A stretch of 64,000 bases of DNA from Rhodococcus sp. OK302 (GCF_002245895.1 NZ_NPJZ01000001.1:1351001-1415000); one strand, 5' to 3'; positions 37,995 to 47,469 are shown, counted from the first letter of the stretch. The notes: generated by a model from the letters alone, not told the origin. Translations and numbers: made by a program.

Positions 37995-38891
37995 ATGACG
38001 GTGACCAGTGTGAGTATCCGTGAAGTCGGACCACGTGACGGCCTGCAAATCGAAGACCCCGTGCCGTTGGCGGAAAAGCTGCGACTCATCGAAGCCCTTG
38101 CCGCGACGGGTGTTCCGCGTATCGAGGCGACGTCGTTCGTCTCGCCCCGCGCAGTGCCGGCACTGGCCGACGCGGAGCAGTTGGCGGCAGAATTGCATCG
38201 CTGGCCCGGTATCGAATTCTCGGCATTGGTCGCCGGAATCGGTGGAGCGAAGCGCGCTGTTGCCGCCGGGATGAAGACCGTCGAATACGTCGTATCGGCT
38301 TCGAATGGTCACAGCGAGGCCAATGTTCGTTCCACAACGGAGCAGGCCACTGAGCGGATCGGGGAGGTTACCCAGATCGTTCACGACGCCGGCGGACGCG
38401 TCGAGGTCATAGTCGCGACAGCCTGGGACTGCCCGTTCGACGGTCCCACCGATCCTGATCGTGTTCTGCGAATTGCGGAGCAGGCCAAATCTTTCGGGGC
38501 CGATCAGTTTTCGATAGCCGATACCATCGGCACCGCCACCCCGGGGCGCGTCGGACGTCTGATCGAGGCGATCAATGCCAGAGTGGGAGATTTCGTCCTC
38601 GGCGCTCATTTCCACAACACCCGCGGTAGTGGTCTGGCCTGCGCTTTGGCCGCTGTTCAGCATGGGGTGCAAAATCTTGACGCGTCCACGGGTGGGCTCG
38701 GTGGTTGCCCGTTCGCGCCTGGTGCCAGTGGCAACATCGCCACCGAAGAGTTGGTCTACATGCTCGCAGATATGGGAATCACGACGGGAATTGACCTGGA
38801 CGCATCCATTCGCGCCGCCGCAATCGCGGAAGAAATTGTGGGACACGCTGTTCCCAGCAATCTCCTCCGCGCAGGCGATCGGATCAGATAG
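37995..38891 (+). CDS. HMG-CoA lyase-like aldolase
   Basis: A 298-residue TIM-barrel lyase of the DRE-metallolyase family. REVGPRDGLQIE (residues 9-20) provides the metal-binding Asp, HFHNTRGSGLA the His pair, and GGLGGCPFAPGASGN the mobile catalytic Cys loop of HMG-CoA lyase. It cleaves 3-hydroxy-3-methylglutaryl-CoA or a related 3-hydroxy-3-alkyl acyl-CoA. Next to a CoA-transferase, it could also serve a terpene-type branched acid rather than leucine only. Confidence 0.9.
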   Translation: MTVTSVSIREVGPRDGLQIEDPVPLAEKLRLIEALAATGVPRIEATSFVSPRAVPALADAEQLAAELHRWPGIEFSALVAGIGGAKRAVAAGMKTVEYVVSASNGHSEANVRSTTEQATERIGEVTQIVHDAGGRVEVIVATAWDCPFDGPTDPDRVLRIAEQAKSFGADQFSIADTIGTATPGRVGRLIEAINARVGDFVLGAHFHNTRGSGLACALAAVQHGVQNLDASTGGLGGCPFAPGASGNIATEELVYMLADMGITTGIDLDASIRAAAIAEEIVGHAVPSNLLRAGDRIR

Positions 38892-38897
38892 TTCGTA

Positions 38898-39932
38898 TTA
38901 CCGAGCTTCGGCGCGTATGACCTGCTCGGCGTTGTGATCGAATTCGATGCGTCGAACGTCTTCGGCGTCGATCAGGACTGTGGCCATCGCAGTCCTTCGT
39001 GGGGGAAGAATGCGAATGGTCACCGTTCCGGAAGTGATTGTTGCGAGTTCGTCAACCACAGCTCGGTGCAGGCGTTCACGTACCTCCGGATCCGCATCGT
39101 CCATCCCGTGATCGTCGAGCATCACTACCTCGACACCTCGGCTTCGGGCGGCATGTACAGCGTCGACAACGCTTGTCTTCTGTAAACCTGGGGCGCGCAG
39201 GGAGTCTCGCAACTTTGCTTCGAGCAATTCGCAGTCCTGACGTTCTGTGGGACTCAGCGGTATGCCGGACGCCACTCGTTCGAGGAGAGGGCGGGCAAGG
39301 CGATCCAATCGATTCAGTTGTTCGTCGCGTTCCTCCAGGGCCGCTGATGCTGCGGATTCGGCGGCAATGCGCTGGGTAGATTGTTCACGAAGCTGATAAA
39401 TGATCTTCGCCTGCGGCCGGATCGTGTACGCGAAGAACGTGGACATGAGGACCGGACCCGCGTTGATGGCTGTCATGGACAACCCGACCAGGCTGCCCTG
39501 GTCGGTGACGGCGGACCAGATCATGGTCGTGGCGATCATCAGAACAAGACCGAACCACGCGAACCCGGTCCGGCCCCGGACACACATGAATGTGAAGACG
39601 GCCGTCGACATACCGAATTGCCACAGCTGAGCTTGATCATTCAGCGGTACCGGAACCACCGCCAGGACCGCAGCGCTCGATACCACGCCGGTCAGTGAAA
39701 GGGCGATGCTCTGCCCGAGCGGCAGGGGATCGCCGTCGCTGAGGACAAGAGTGAAAGCTGAGGCCGAACAGACCAGGGCAGCCAACCACAGGGGCCAGAC
39801 CGCGCTGACGTCGGAACTGGTGTACAGCACAGAGATTGCACAGGTAACGGCAAAGAGTGTGGCCATGGCGCGTGCGGCCACGCTGTGCATTCCGAGGAGG
39901 TCACGGACATCTCGTCCGTCCGGGCGGATCAC
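38898..39932 (-). CDS. Membrane kinase-like sensor protein lacking a recognisable ATPase domain
   Basis: A 344-residue protein with about six membrane helices (residues 20-175) and a coiled-coil stretch (QLREQSTQRIAAESAASAALEERDEQLNRL, 178-210). A soluble C-terminal part follows (LEAKLRDSLRAPGL, AVHAARSRGVEVVMLDDHGMDDADPEV). The topology copies the histidine kinase encoded just upstream, but no His-box or HATPase N/G motifs are visible. GTG 39932 overlaps the kinase stop (GTGA), so the two are made together. It may act as a heteromeric partner or decoy sensor. Confidence 0.75.
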   Translation of the reverse strand: MIRPDGRDVRDLLGMHSVAARAMATLFAVTCAISVLYTSSDVSAVWPLWLAALVCSASAFTLVLSDGDPLPLGQSIALSLTGVVSSAAVLAVVPVPLNDQAQLWQFGMSTAVFTFMCVRGRTGFAWFGLVLMIATTMIWSAVTDQGSLVGLSMTAINAGPVLMSTFFAYTIRPQAKIIYQLREQSTQRIAAESAASAALEERDEQLNRLDRLARPLLERVASGIPLSPTERQDCELLEAKLRDSLRAPGLQKTSVVDAVHAARSRGVEVVMLDDHGMDDADPEVRERLHRAVVDELATITSGTVTIRILPPRRTAMATVLIDAEDVRRIEFDHNAEQVIRAEAR

Positions 39933-41152
39933 GAGTGCGCCTCAGCGGTGGATTTCAGATCCAGTACGACGGTGGTTCCCCGTCCCGGCGCTGACTGCAC
40001 ACGTGCAGATCCACCTTCGAGTTGACGCATTCTCCCGCGAATGCTGACTGCGATTCCAAGTCGATGTGTGCTGACCGTCGTCGGGTCGAATCCGACGCCG
40101 TTGTCTGCGACGAGCACTTCGAGTTGGGTGCCCGTTACCGTGACGGAAACTCGGCGATGAGCAGTCGGGCCGGCATGTTTCATGCTGTTGCGCAACGCTT
40201 CCGCGAGGGCTGCGGACATGGCTCGAATCGAGTCTGTCGGGTACACGTCCACGGCGGATGGGCCGGTGTTGTCGACGTCGAAAGTAATATTCTCGTCCAG
40301 TTCCGAAGCTGCCGAACGAAATTGAGCAAGAACTCCATCGATGTCGAAATTGGTTTCGTGATCGGTGCCGGAGCGCAGATCGTCGAGCCTGGCGACGGTT
40401 CGGCGAGCTTGTTCGATCACCGTCGGATCGCTGTTGTTTCGTGACGCCGAGAGAAGAGTGGACATCACGGTGTCGTGAATGAGTGCGTCGAATCGTTCGC
40501 GTTCGACGGATTTTGCCTCGGCCGCTGCAGCGCTCGCAGCGGCAGCATGGGTACGGGCGATAGTGGCGTCGAGTTCTTGTCCCGTCCGCAATGCCATGAC
40601 TGCTGCTGCCACGAATACTGCGCAGAAGGTGAACGCAAAGAGCAGGTCGGGCACTAGAAGGTGCATCGTCGGACTGACCCGGATGATGTGATTGGTCAAC
40701 TGCGAGATGACAACCGCGATGAGGAGGTGCGCGAAAGCTGCCGTCGGTCGCCAGGCGGCTGCTGCGGCGAGACTGGCGACTCCGGGGAAGTTGGTGGTCC
40801 ACAGACCGTAGTCGGAGATGTGTTCGCCGTTCCAGGCAGGCCACCACAGCAACTCGACGACGATGAATACGATTGCATTGACCGCGGCCATACGGCTGAC
40901 CCAGATGACATCTCGATGGAACGTCGAAAGTCCCAGTGCGAGTGCGGCACCGAAAATGGTGACAACTGCGAGCGGATTCCACCACCAATCGGACAGCGTC
41001 GACGCCTCGTGAATATCCGGGATGAGCAATATCAGATAAAGAAAGTACCCGACGCAGATGAACCTGCCGAAGAGTCGCCGGATGTTGTCCCCGGCCGTTG
41101 TCACGGCTGTGTCGTCTGATGCGACTCTCGTGTCGACGTCAGGCATCACCAT
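39929..41152 (-). CDS. Sensor histidine kinase (HisKA_3/NarX-like)
   Basis: A membrane histidine kinase of 407 residues from ATG 41152. About six hydrophobic helices are followed by the phosphoacceptor box RFDALIHDTVMSTLL and an HATPase domain with EALRNSMKHA (N box) and VADNGVGFD (G1). This is the NarL-type kinase layout, matching the response regulator two genes upstream. ATG 41152 follows AGGGGCGAG and lies 16 bases after the stop of the lone LuxR gene. Confidence 0.85.
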   Translation of the reverse strand: MVMPDVDTRVASDDTAVTTAGDNIRRLFGRFICVGYFLYLILLIPDIHEASTLSDWWWNPLAVVTIFGAALALGLSTFHRDVIWVSRMAAVNAIVFIVVELLWWPAWNGEHISDYGLWTTNFPGVASLAAAAAWRPTAAFAHLLIAVVISQLTNHIIRVSPTMHLLVPDLLFAFTFCAVFVAAAVMALRTGQELDATIARTHAAAASAAAAEAKSVERERFDALIHDTVMSTLLSASRNNSDPTVIEQARRTVARLDDLRSGTDHETNFDIDGVLAQFRSAASELDENITFDVDNTGPSAVDVYPTDSIRAMSAALAEALRNSMKHAGPTAHRRVSVTVTGTQLEVLVADNGVGFDPTTVSTHRLGIAVSIRGRMRQLEGGSARVQSAPGRGTTVVLDLKSTAEAHS

Positions 41153-41168
41153 GCTCGCCCCTGAACTG

Positions 41169-41477
41169 TCAGAGTTCTTCGATAGCGACGATCCGATCTT
41201 GGATTGCACGTACGAGGAGTTCGCATTTGGTGGACGCGGGCCTTTCTGCAAGTACGTACTTGTCTCGGATGCGTGAGAGATGGGTGTTGACGGTGCCGGT
41301 GCTGATGAAGAGTCTTTGCGCTACAGATGATTTGGAGTCACTCATGAGCCATTCGCGGAGGACTTCGATTTCTCGATCAGACAGGTTCGGCCTGACGAGT
41401 TCAAGTATGGCGGGGCGTGCGGTCGTGATCGACTGATTATCCGAAGGGATTGTGAGACTGTCCAAAGTGATTGTCAT
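41169..41477 (-). CDS. Stand-alone LuxR-type DNA-binding domain protein
   Basis: A 102-residue protein that is little more than a GerE/LuxR helix-turn-helix (LSDREIEVLREWLMSDSKSSVAQRLFISTGTVNTHLSRIRDKY, about residues 32-74) with no receiver domain. ATG 41477 follows GAAGGACA. It lies between the response regulator and the kinase on the same strand. It could compete with, or form mixed dimers with, the full-length regulator; this is inference. Confidence 0.8.
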   Translation of the reverse strand: MTITLDSLTIPSDNQSITTARPAILELVRPNLSDREIEVLREWLMSDSKSSVAQRLFISTGTVNTHLSRIRDKYVLAERPASTKCELLVRAIQDRIVAIEEL

Positions 41478-41612
41478 CGGTGTGTCCTTCGTTTGTAGCG
41501 CAGAAGGGTTGTACTCGATTGATTGCACCACCCATTACTTACAGTGAATGTAGTTCGGGCTTTCGCGGCAAAACAGACAATACTTCTACTGCCCATAGAG
41601 TCTGGGGCATCG

Positions 41613-42305
41613 TTAGCGAAGTTCATCGACCCGCTCCGGAGGCGTGGATCTTTCCGGGATAGGCAATACGCCGTCCTCGACTGCTCTCTTGTACAAATCG
41701 GTTTTTGTCGGTGCCGGACGCCCAACGGCGGCATACTTCATTCGGATGCGCTGGAGGTAGTCGTTGACTGTCTGTGGCGCCAGTCCCGTGAGTCGCGCGA
41801 CGCGATCGGCCTTCTCGCCGGAGGCATACAGTTCGAGGACGTCGAGTTGGCGGGGACTCAGGCCGACCTCGTCCAGTCCAGGGTCTCCGTCGATAGCGGC
41901 AGCCCACTCGGTGGTCACCACCTGGATGCCGGAGGCGGCAGTTCGAATTGCGTCGATCACAACGGCAGCGGGTTCGGACTTGCGAACCACGCCGAGAACA
42001 CCCGCTCTTGCTGCCGATCGCACCAGATACGGGTTCTCGGCTCCGGTGAAGATCAGGGTTTCGAGTCCGGATGCGCGGAGTTGCTCGACATTGCTTTTGG
42101 GCGACGATCCGTCTGCCAGTCTGAGATCGAGAATTGCCAAGTCGAGGGGAATCTTCTGGGCGAGCAATTCGGAGACGGTCGTTGCAATACATACGAGTTC
42201 CAGATCGGGTTCGTCTTTCAACATGACAGACAGGCCGATCGCGACCGATTCGTGGTCCTCCACTAGCCCCACGCGACGATTCGGAAATGCAGACTGTACC
42301 GGCAT
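41613..42305 (-). CDS. NarL/LuxR-family response regulator
   Basis: A 230-residue regulator. The receiver has the acidic pair in GLVEDHES, the phospho-acceptor Asp in LAILDLRL and Lys in VVRKSE. The C-terminal LuxR HTH is at about 148-205 (LSPRQLDVLELYASGEKADRVARLTGLAPQTVNDYLQRIRMKY). It is the first gene of a four-gene minus-strand signalling operon with a lone HTH, a kinase and a kinase-like protein. ATG 42305 follows AGAAGGGG. Confidence 0.88.
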   Translation of the reverse strand: MPVQSAFPNRRVGLVEDHESVAIGLSVMLKDEPDLELVCIATTVSELLAQKIPLDLAILDLRLADGSSPKSNVEQLRASGLETLIFTGAENPYLVRSAARAGVLGVVRKSEPAAVVIDAIRTAASGIQVVTTEWAAAIDGDPGLDEVGLSPRQLDVLELYASGEKADRVARLTGLAPQTVNDYLQRIRMKYAAVGRPAPTKTDLYKRAVEDGVLPIPERSTPPERVDELR

Positions 42306-42400
42306 ATTGGACTAATCCCCTTCTGGCGTTGCGACGACGTTATCAGGCAAATCGGCTCGGTTGGTATGGGTTGCGCTATCCGCTGGCTAAGATTTGGAGT

Positions 42401-42412
42401 CAGTCTGGACTG
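42401..42412. promoter_or_regulatory. Candidate operator of the downstream TetR operon
   Basis: CAGTC TG GACTG is a perfect 5-base inverted repeat 28 bases before GTG 42441, with a further ACAGTC at 42430-42435. The position suits autoregulation by the TetR protein encoded next. Prediction only. Confidence 0.4.
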
Positions 42413-42440
42413 TTTTCTGTTTTCCATTTACAGTCATGGT

Positions 42441-43025
42441 GTGATCGAGCCCACGTCCGATGTGAAAGTGACCCGTACGCAGGTGGAACGCACCGCTTCG
42501 ATGCGAGGACGGCTGCTCGACGCGGCAGTCGAATCGCTGGTCGAGTTGGGCTATGCGAGGACGAGCACCCAGGAGATCGCTCGCCGTGCCGGCGTCTCGC
42601 GGGGGACCCAGCTGCATCACTTCCCGACGAAGGAATCTCTGGTGGTTGCGGCTGTCGAGTATCTGGTGGACAAGCGGTTGGCAGAAATTCTCACGGCTGA
42701 GGTCGGCAGTGGACGCGGTCTGGAGATTCTCGCGGATGCGTTTTCCGGTCCACTGTTCTACGCGGCGTTGGAATTGTGGGTCGCAGCCCGAACGGATCCC
42801 GTGCTACATGCCGCGACAGTGCCCCTCGAGCGCAAGGTGAGTGAGGCTCTCGAACTCGGCAGCGCCGAGGTGTTCGGGGATCGGTTCGATGCCGAATCCG
42901 TAGAACTCACTATCGAACTTGTTCGTGGGCTTGCAGTCTCTGCCCTTTTTCGTACCCCTGAAACCGATCGCGCGCTCAGATCGCGCTTGTTGCCGGCCTG
43001 GCAATCCCGAGTGGAGAAGAAGTGA
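42441..43025 (+). CDS. TetR-family regulator of the monooxygenase operon
   Basis: A 194-residue TetR repressor. The HTH spans about residues 22-66 (LLDAAVESLVELGYARTSTQEIARRAGVSRGTQLHHFPTKESL), with a helical C-terminal domain. GTG 42441 is the start closest to the HTH; the in-frame frame upstream is not TetR-like. Its stop overlaps the GTG of the monooxygenase gene (GTGA), so the regulator and enzymes form one operon. Confidence 0.87.
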   Translation: MIEPTSDVKVTRTQVERTASMRGRLLDAAVESLVELGYARTSTQEIARRAGVSRGTQLHHFPTKESLVVAAVEYLVDKRLAEILTAEVGSGRGLEILADAFSGPLFYAALELWVAARTDPVLHAATVPLERKVSEALELGSAEVFGDRFDAESVELTIELVRGLAVSALFRTPETDRALRSRLLPAWQSRVEKK

Positions 43026-44518
43026 AACTTCCCGAACATGTCGAAACATTAATCGTCGGTGCAGGATTCGCCGGTCTGGGATTGGCGGCGAGGCTGCTCC
43101 GCGAGGATCTTGGAGCGGATGTCGTGCTGATCGAGCGCGGCGCCGACATCGGCGGAACATGGCGAGACAACACATATCCCGGTTGCGCGTGCGACGTTCC
43201 GACGGCGCTGTACTCGTATTCTTTTGCGCCGAGCGCGGATTGGAGTCATACCTTTGCCCGGCAGCCCGAAATCTACGCCTACCTGAAGAAGGTGGCCACC
43301 GACTCCGGAATCGAGCGTCGAGTAGTGCTCAACTGTGAGCTCGAAGCAGCGGTGTGGGATGACGAGCTGGCAGTGTGGCATGTGCAGACGTCGGTCGGTT
43401 CCTTGACGGCCAAGATTCTGGTTGCAGCAACAGGGGCCTTGTCGACACCGAAGACTCCGGATTTCCCGGGTCTGGAACAGTTTTCCGGGACTACCTTCCA
43501 TTCGGCCACCTGGAATCACGAGCACGACCTGCGCAGCGAGCGGGTCGCGGTGATCGGGACCGGGGCGTCGGCAGTACAGTTTGTTCCCGAGATTGTTGAT
43601 TCTGCGGCGCATGTGACCGTCTTTCAGCGAACCCCGGCTTGGGTGATTCCGCGCGGTGATCGAACACTCTCATCGGCACAGAAGACCTTGTACGCAAGGA
43701 TTCCCGCGACGCAGAAGGCAATTCGCGGTGTGGTCTACGGGTTCAGGGAGTTGCTCGGTGCGGCTATGTCGCATGCCACGTGGGTGCTTCCGGCTTTCGA
43801 AAAGGTGGCAAAGGCGCATCTGCGTCGGCAAGTGAAGGATCCGGAGTTGCGCCGAAAACTGACGCCTGACTTCACTATCGGCTGCAAGCGGATGCTGCTG
43901 TCCAATGACTGGTTGCGCACGCTGGACCGACCGGATGTGGGCCTGGTCGACAGTGGGTTGGTGTCGGTCACCGAACATGGCGTTGTCGACGGAGACGGTG
44001 TTGAACACGAGGTTGACACGATCATTTTCGCCACCGGGTTTACACCGACGGAACCGCCTGTCGCACATGCAATCAGAGGTATATCAGGGGAGACGCTGGC
44101 ATCACACTGGAACCGAAGTCCGAGCGCGTACAAGGGTACGACGGTCAGTGGATTTCCGAATCTTTTTCTCATGTACGGGCCCAACACCAATCTTGGGCAC
44201 AGTTCCATTGTCTACATGCTGGAATCACAGGCGGAATACATCAACGACGCCCTGCGCATCATGAAGAGCGAGGGTATTGATTCTCTGGATGTCGAAGACT
44301 CTGTACAGGTGCGCTACAACCAGGATATTCAGCACGATTTGCAGCGCACAGTCTGGAACAAGGGAGGATGTTCGAGTTGGTACATCGATTCCGAGGGTCG
44401 AAACTCGGTGCAATGGCCCACTTTCACCTTCACGTTCCGTTCCAGACTGAGCCGTTTCGATCGCGAGAACTATGCGGTTCGCACAGTCGGGAGGGTCGCT
44501 GATGTGGAGCGTTCCTGA
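43022..44518 (+). CDS. FAD-dependent monooxygenase, Baeyer-Villiger type
   Basis: A 498-residue class B flavoprotein monooxygenase. GAGFAGLG (13-20) binds FAD, GTGASAVQ (about 184-191) binds NADPH, and the Baeyer-Villiger fingerprint FxGxxxHxxxW is FSGTTFHSATW (154-164). The position after the Trp, usually Pro or Asp, is Asn. It probably inserts oxygen next to a ketone to give an ester or lactone, or oxidises heteroatoms. GTG 43022 overlaps the TetR stop. It is followed by an acetoacetate-decarboxylase-like gene. Confidence 0.9.
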   Translation: MKLPEHVETLIVGAGFAGLGLAARLLREDLGADVVLIERGADIGGTWRDNTYPGCACDVPTALYSYSFAPSADWSHTFARQPEIYAYLKKVATDSGIERRVVLNCELEAAVWDDELAVWHVQTSVGSLTAKILVAATGALSTPKTPDFPGLEQFSGTTFHSATWNHEHDLRSERVAVIGTGASAVQFVPEIVDSAAHVTVFQRTPAWVIPRGDRTLSSAQKTLYARIPATQKAIRGVVYGFRELLGAAMSHATWVLPAFEKVAKAHLRRQVKDPELRRKLTPDFTIGCKRMLLSNDWLRTLDRPDVGLVDSGLVSVTEHGVVDGDGVEHEVDTIIFATGFTPTEPPVAHAIRGISGETLASHWNRSPSAYKGTTVSGFPNLFLMYGPNTNLGHSSIVYMLESQAEYINDALRIMKSEGIDSLDVEDSVQVRYNQDIQHDLQRTVWNKGGCSSWYIDSEGRNSVQWPTFTFTFRSRLSRFDRENYAVRTVGRVADVERS

Positions 44519-45149
44519 ATCTGACACTGAGAGAACCGAATGGCCTGTGAGTAGTCCGCCGCCGTGGCCGGCACGGGTGGCGGCCACGTTGTGGTGGCAT
44601 CGCAGCACGTCGGCGGGTCGCGACCTCGGGCAACGCGGTCAGACCATTCCGATCACGGTGGCGATGATGGTCGACTATCTCGATTCGCCGGTCGGCCCGT
44701 ACCGAGAAATATTGGCCAGTCCGGTGCTGCAGATGCCGAGCAGGCGGCTCGGACCGATGCCGCGGATGTCGGTGCCCTTCATTGCGGTGGATTCGGAAGC
44801 TTCCGTTCACGGCGGACGAACCCATTGGCAACTCCCGAAGGTTCTTGCCCGTTTCGACGGGATGGTCCTCGGAAACATGACCGCGCAGGGTGACGGTTGG
44901 AAAGTTACCACCGACGCGCGGGCAAAGGGCCCGCGGTTACCCATCGCCGGTGCGTTGGGATTTGCGCAGCCCGAGCGAGGCAGAGGGTTGGCGATTGCGT
45001 CGGCGAGGCTCACCGGCAGGTTCCGCTACGCCCGCATCGACGTGGAACCCGAAGGTCCTACTCTGCCGAACTGGCTGGTGGCAGGCTCGCATCGAGGGAT
45101 CGTGATCACGGACGGAAAGATGAGGACCGGCCCGGCCAAGCATCGATAG
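44502..45149 (+). CDS. Acetoacetate decarboxylase-like protein
   Basis: A 215-residue beta-cone protein with DSPVGPYREILASPV (about residues 56-70), the segment typical of the acetoacetate decarboxylase superfamily. No clear Schiff-base Lys pair was identified, so it may not be a decarboxylase. ATG 44502 follows GGGAGGG and overlaps the end of the monooxygenase gene by 17 bases. Such proteins often accompany Baeyer-Villiger-type enzymes in actinobacteria, but the role is unknown. Confidence 0.72.
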   Translation: MWSVPESDTERTEWPVSSPPPWPARVAATLWWHRSTSAGRDLGQRGQTIPITVAMMVDYLDSPVGPYREILASPVLQMPSRRLGPMPRMSVPFIAVDSEASVHGGRTHWQLPKVLARFDGMVLGNMTAQGDGWKVTTDARAKGPRLPIAGALGFAQPERGRGLAIASARLTGRFRYARIDVEPEGPTLPNWLVAGSHRGIVITDGKMRTGPAKHR

Positions 45150-45161
45150 CTTGAAAAGGGT

Positions 45162-45195
45162 GAAGGCCGCTCAGCGTAATTGCCGGGCGGCCTTC
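45162..45195 (+). terminator. Terminator of the TetR-monooxygenase operon
   Basis: GAAGGCCGC (45162-45170) and GCGGCCTTC (45187-45195) form a perfect 9-base stem with a 16-base loop, 13 bases after the stop. Bases 45196-45359 show nothing else I recognise. Confidence 0.7.
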
Positions 45196-45359
45196 GGTGT
45201 CGACGTCCCACAGGCGCCTCTCGGCGGATGGTCGCTCGCAGCGACAATGGGGTGGGGCCCGGGGCTTGTTCGGACGCCAACGAGGGTTTCAACGGCGGAC
45301 TCGGCTGATTTGTTCCCCGGCCGGCAGTGTGATGCCAGTCTCCCTTTAACTTAGGCAAT

Positions 45360-45386
45360 CCTTTTCTTGACTAATTCCAGAAAAGG
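45360..45386 (+). promoter_or_regulatory. furA promoter/FurA-box candidate
   Basis: CCTTTTCT (45360-45367) and AGAAAAGG (45379-45386) are perfect inverted arms with an AT-rich centre, 16 bases before the furA ATG. Actinobacterial FurA represses its own furA-kat operon from such an AT-rich palindrome. Confidence 0.6.
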
Positions 45387-45401
45387 CGCATACTGGGTGT
45401 C

Positions 45402-45911
45402 ATGCAAGACGACGGGCAGGATTTCGACCCCCGGGCGCAACTGCGCGCAGCCGGGTTGCGAGTCACTGCGCCGCGGCTTGCCGTTCTGAATGCAGTTACA
45501 GCCCAACCGCATTCGGATGCAGATACTGTTGCCGCACAGGTGCGGGAACAGCTGGGATCCGTATCCACCCAGGCCGTTTACGACGTGCTGAAGGCATGTG
45601 TGAGCGCAGGGTTGCTACGACGCATCGAGCCGGCGGGTTCGCCGGCACGGTTCGAGACGAGGACCGGGGATAACCATCACCATCTCGTCTGTCGTAGCTG
45701 CGGCAAGGTCGTCGACGTCGATTGTGTTGTCGGCCAAGCTCCCTGCCTTGAACCTTCCGATTATCACGGCTTCGAGATCGATGAAGCCGAGGTCGTGTTC
45801 TGGGGCCGTTGCAAAGATTGTCTGACGATTTCTACTGAATCCACCCCCGAACTTGGCGCCGTCTCCCAGAATCAAGATGCAGACCGCGCGCTAAAGCACA
45901 CAGCCCGTTAA
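45402..45911 (+). CDS. furA: Ferric-uptake-family redox regulator FurA
   Basis: A 169-residue Fur-family repressor. A winged HTH occupies residues 10-80 (LRAAGLRVTAPRLAVLNAV). The dimer/metal domain has NHHHLVCRSCGKVVDVDC and GRCKDCL, the Cys/His metal ligands. FurA genes directly upstream of a catalase control it in response to peroxide and iron. ATG 45402 is near the palindrome and may be leaderless. katA starts 33 bases after its stop. Confidence 0.93.
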   Translation: MQDDGQDFDPRAQLRAAGLRVTAPRLAVLNAVTAQPHSDADTVAAQVREQLGSVSTQAVYDVLKACVSAGLLRRIEPAGSPARFETRTGDNHHHLVCRSCGKVVDVDCVVGQAPCLEPSDYHGFEIDEAEVVFWGRCKDCLTISTESTPELGAVSQNQDADRALKHTAR

Positions 45912-45944
45912 ACGCACAGCCCACTACACGCAGGAGGCTTCGCC

Positions 45945-47396
45945 ATGACCAAGCCCACTACCAACAACTTCGGTATCGCGGTAGCCAGCGACGACGAGTC
46001 GTTGACCGCAGGTATTCAGGGACCGGTTCTGCTTCACGACCATTACCTGATCGAGAAGCTGGCCCAGTTCAATCGTGAGCGTGTCCCGGAGCGCATCGTG
46101 CATGCCAAGGGCGGCGGTGCATTTGGCGAACTCGTCATCACCCACGATGTCAGCAAGTACACCAAGGCAAATTTCCTGCAGCCCGGCAAGAAGACCGAGT
46201 CCTTGGTGCGTTTCTCGACCGTCGCTGGTGAGCAGGGTTCCCCCGATACCTGGCGTGACCCGCGTGGTTTCGCGATGAAGTTCTACACCGAGGAGGGCAA
46301 TTACGACCTCGTCGGCAACAACACCCCGGTGTTCTTCATCAAGGACGCCATCAAGTTCCCCGACTTCATTCGATCGCAGAAACGTCTGCCGGGTTCGGGT
46401 CTGCGCGATCACGACATGCAGTGGGATTTCTGGACTTTGCGTCCCGAGACCGCACACCAGGTGACGTGGCTGATGGGTGACCGCGGTATCCCGAAGACGT
46501 GGCGCAACATGGACGGCTTCGGTTCGCACACGTACCAGTGGGTTAACGCTGCGGGCGAACGTTTCTGGGTGAAGTACCACTTCAAGACCGATCAGGGTAT
46601 CGAGTTCCTGACCCAGGCCGAGGCCGACACTCTTGCGGGTACGGATCCCGATTACCACCGCGCAGATCTGTACAACGAGATCGAGGCCGGGAACTTCCCG
46701 AGCTGGACTCTCAAGGTCCAGGTCATGCCCGCCGACGAAGCCGAGGGCTACCGCTTCAACCCCTTCGACCTCACGAAGGTGTGGTCACAGCAGGACTACC
46801 CGCTGATCGAGGTCGGCAAGTGGACCCTCAACCGCAACCCGGAAAACTTCTTCGCGCAGATCGAGCAGGCGTCGTTCGAACCGTCGAATGTGGTGCCGGG
46901 CATCGGTTTCAGCCCCGACAAGATGCTGCTCGGCCGAGTGTTTTCCTACGCCGACGCGCACCGTTACCGCATCGGCACGAATTACGCAGACCTGCCGGTC
47001 AATGCTCCGAAGAACGAGGTGAACTCCTACTCGAAGGAGGGCGCCATGCGCTACAGCTTCAACTCTCCGACGACGCCGGTGTACGCACCCAACTCGTACG
47101 GCGGACCGCACGCCGATCCGTCGGTTGCCGGTGACGAAGGTCTGTGGTCGTTCGACGGCGAAGCAATTCGCGCCGGATACATCCAGCACGCCGAGGACGG
47201 AGACTTCACGCAGGCCGGAACACTCGTCCGCGAGGTTCTCGACGACGCCTCGCGTGAACGACTGGTCGGCAATATCGTCGGCCATGCGCTGGGCGGTGTC
47301 AGCGAGGAAATTCTGCTGCGCGTCTTCGAGTACTGGAAGAACGTCGACGCCGATCTCGGTAAGCGCGTCGAAGAGGGTGTACGCGCAGGTCAGTAG
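45945..47396 (+). CDS. katA: Monofunctional heme catalase
   Basis: A 483-residue small-subunit catalase that dismutates H2O2. The distal His53 is in [12 protein letters not shown], the distal Asn in [11 protein letters not shown], and the proximal heme ligand Tyr in [17 protein letters not shown] 45945 follows CAGGAGG. It is co-transcribed with furA and ends at a strong terminator. Unlike mycobacterial furA-katG, the partner here is a true catalase. Confidence 0.97.
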   Translation: MTKPTTNNFGIAVASDDESLTAGIQGPVLLHDHYLIEKLAQFNRERVPERIVHAKGGGAFGELVITHDVSKYTKANFLQPGKKTESLVRFSTVAGEQGSPDTWRDPRGFAMKFYTEEGNYDLVGNNTPVFFIKDAIKFPDFIRSQKRLPGSGLRDHDMQWDFWTLRPETAHQVTWLMGDRGIPKTWRNMDGFGSHTYQWVNAAGERFWVKYHFKTDQGIEFLTQAEADTLAGTDPDYHRADLYNEIEAGNFPSWTLKVQVMPADEAEGYRFNPFDLTKVWSQQDYPLIEVGKWTLNRNPENFFAQIEQASFEPSNVVPGIGFSPDKMLLGRVFSYADAHRYRIGTNYADLPVNAPKNEVNSYSKEGAMRYSFNSPTTPVYAPNSYGGPHADPSVAGDEGLWSFDGEAIRAGYIQHAEDGDFTQAGTLVREVLDDASRERLVGNIVGHALGGVSEEILLRVFEYWKNVDADLGKRVEEGVRAGQ

Positions 47397-47421
47397 ACCT
47401 GCTTGAAGATTCGGCTGTTGC

Positions 47422-47463
47422 GGGCCGCTGCAGAGGAAGTCCCTTTGCAGCGGTCCGTTTTTT
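47422..47463 (+). terminator. katA rho-independent terminator
   Basis: GGGCCGCTGCA (47422-47432) pairs with TGCAGCGGTCC (47446-47456), with one G-T pair, followed by GTTTTTT. This is a textbook intrinsic terminator. Confidence 0.92.
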
Positions 47464-47469
47464 CGTGTC

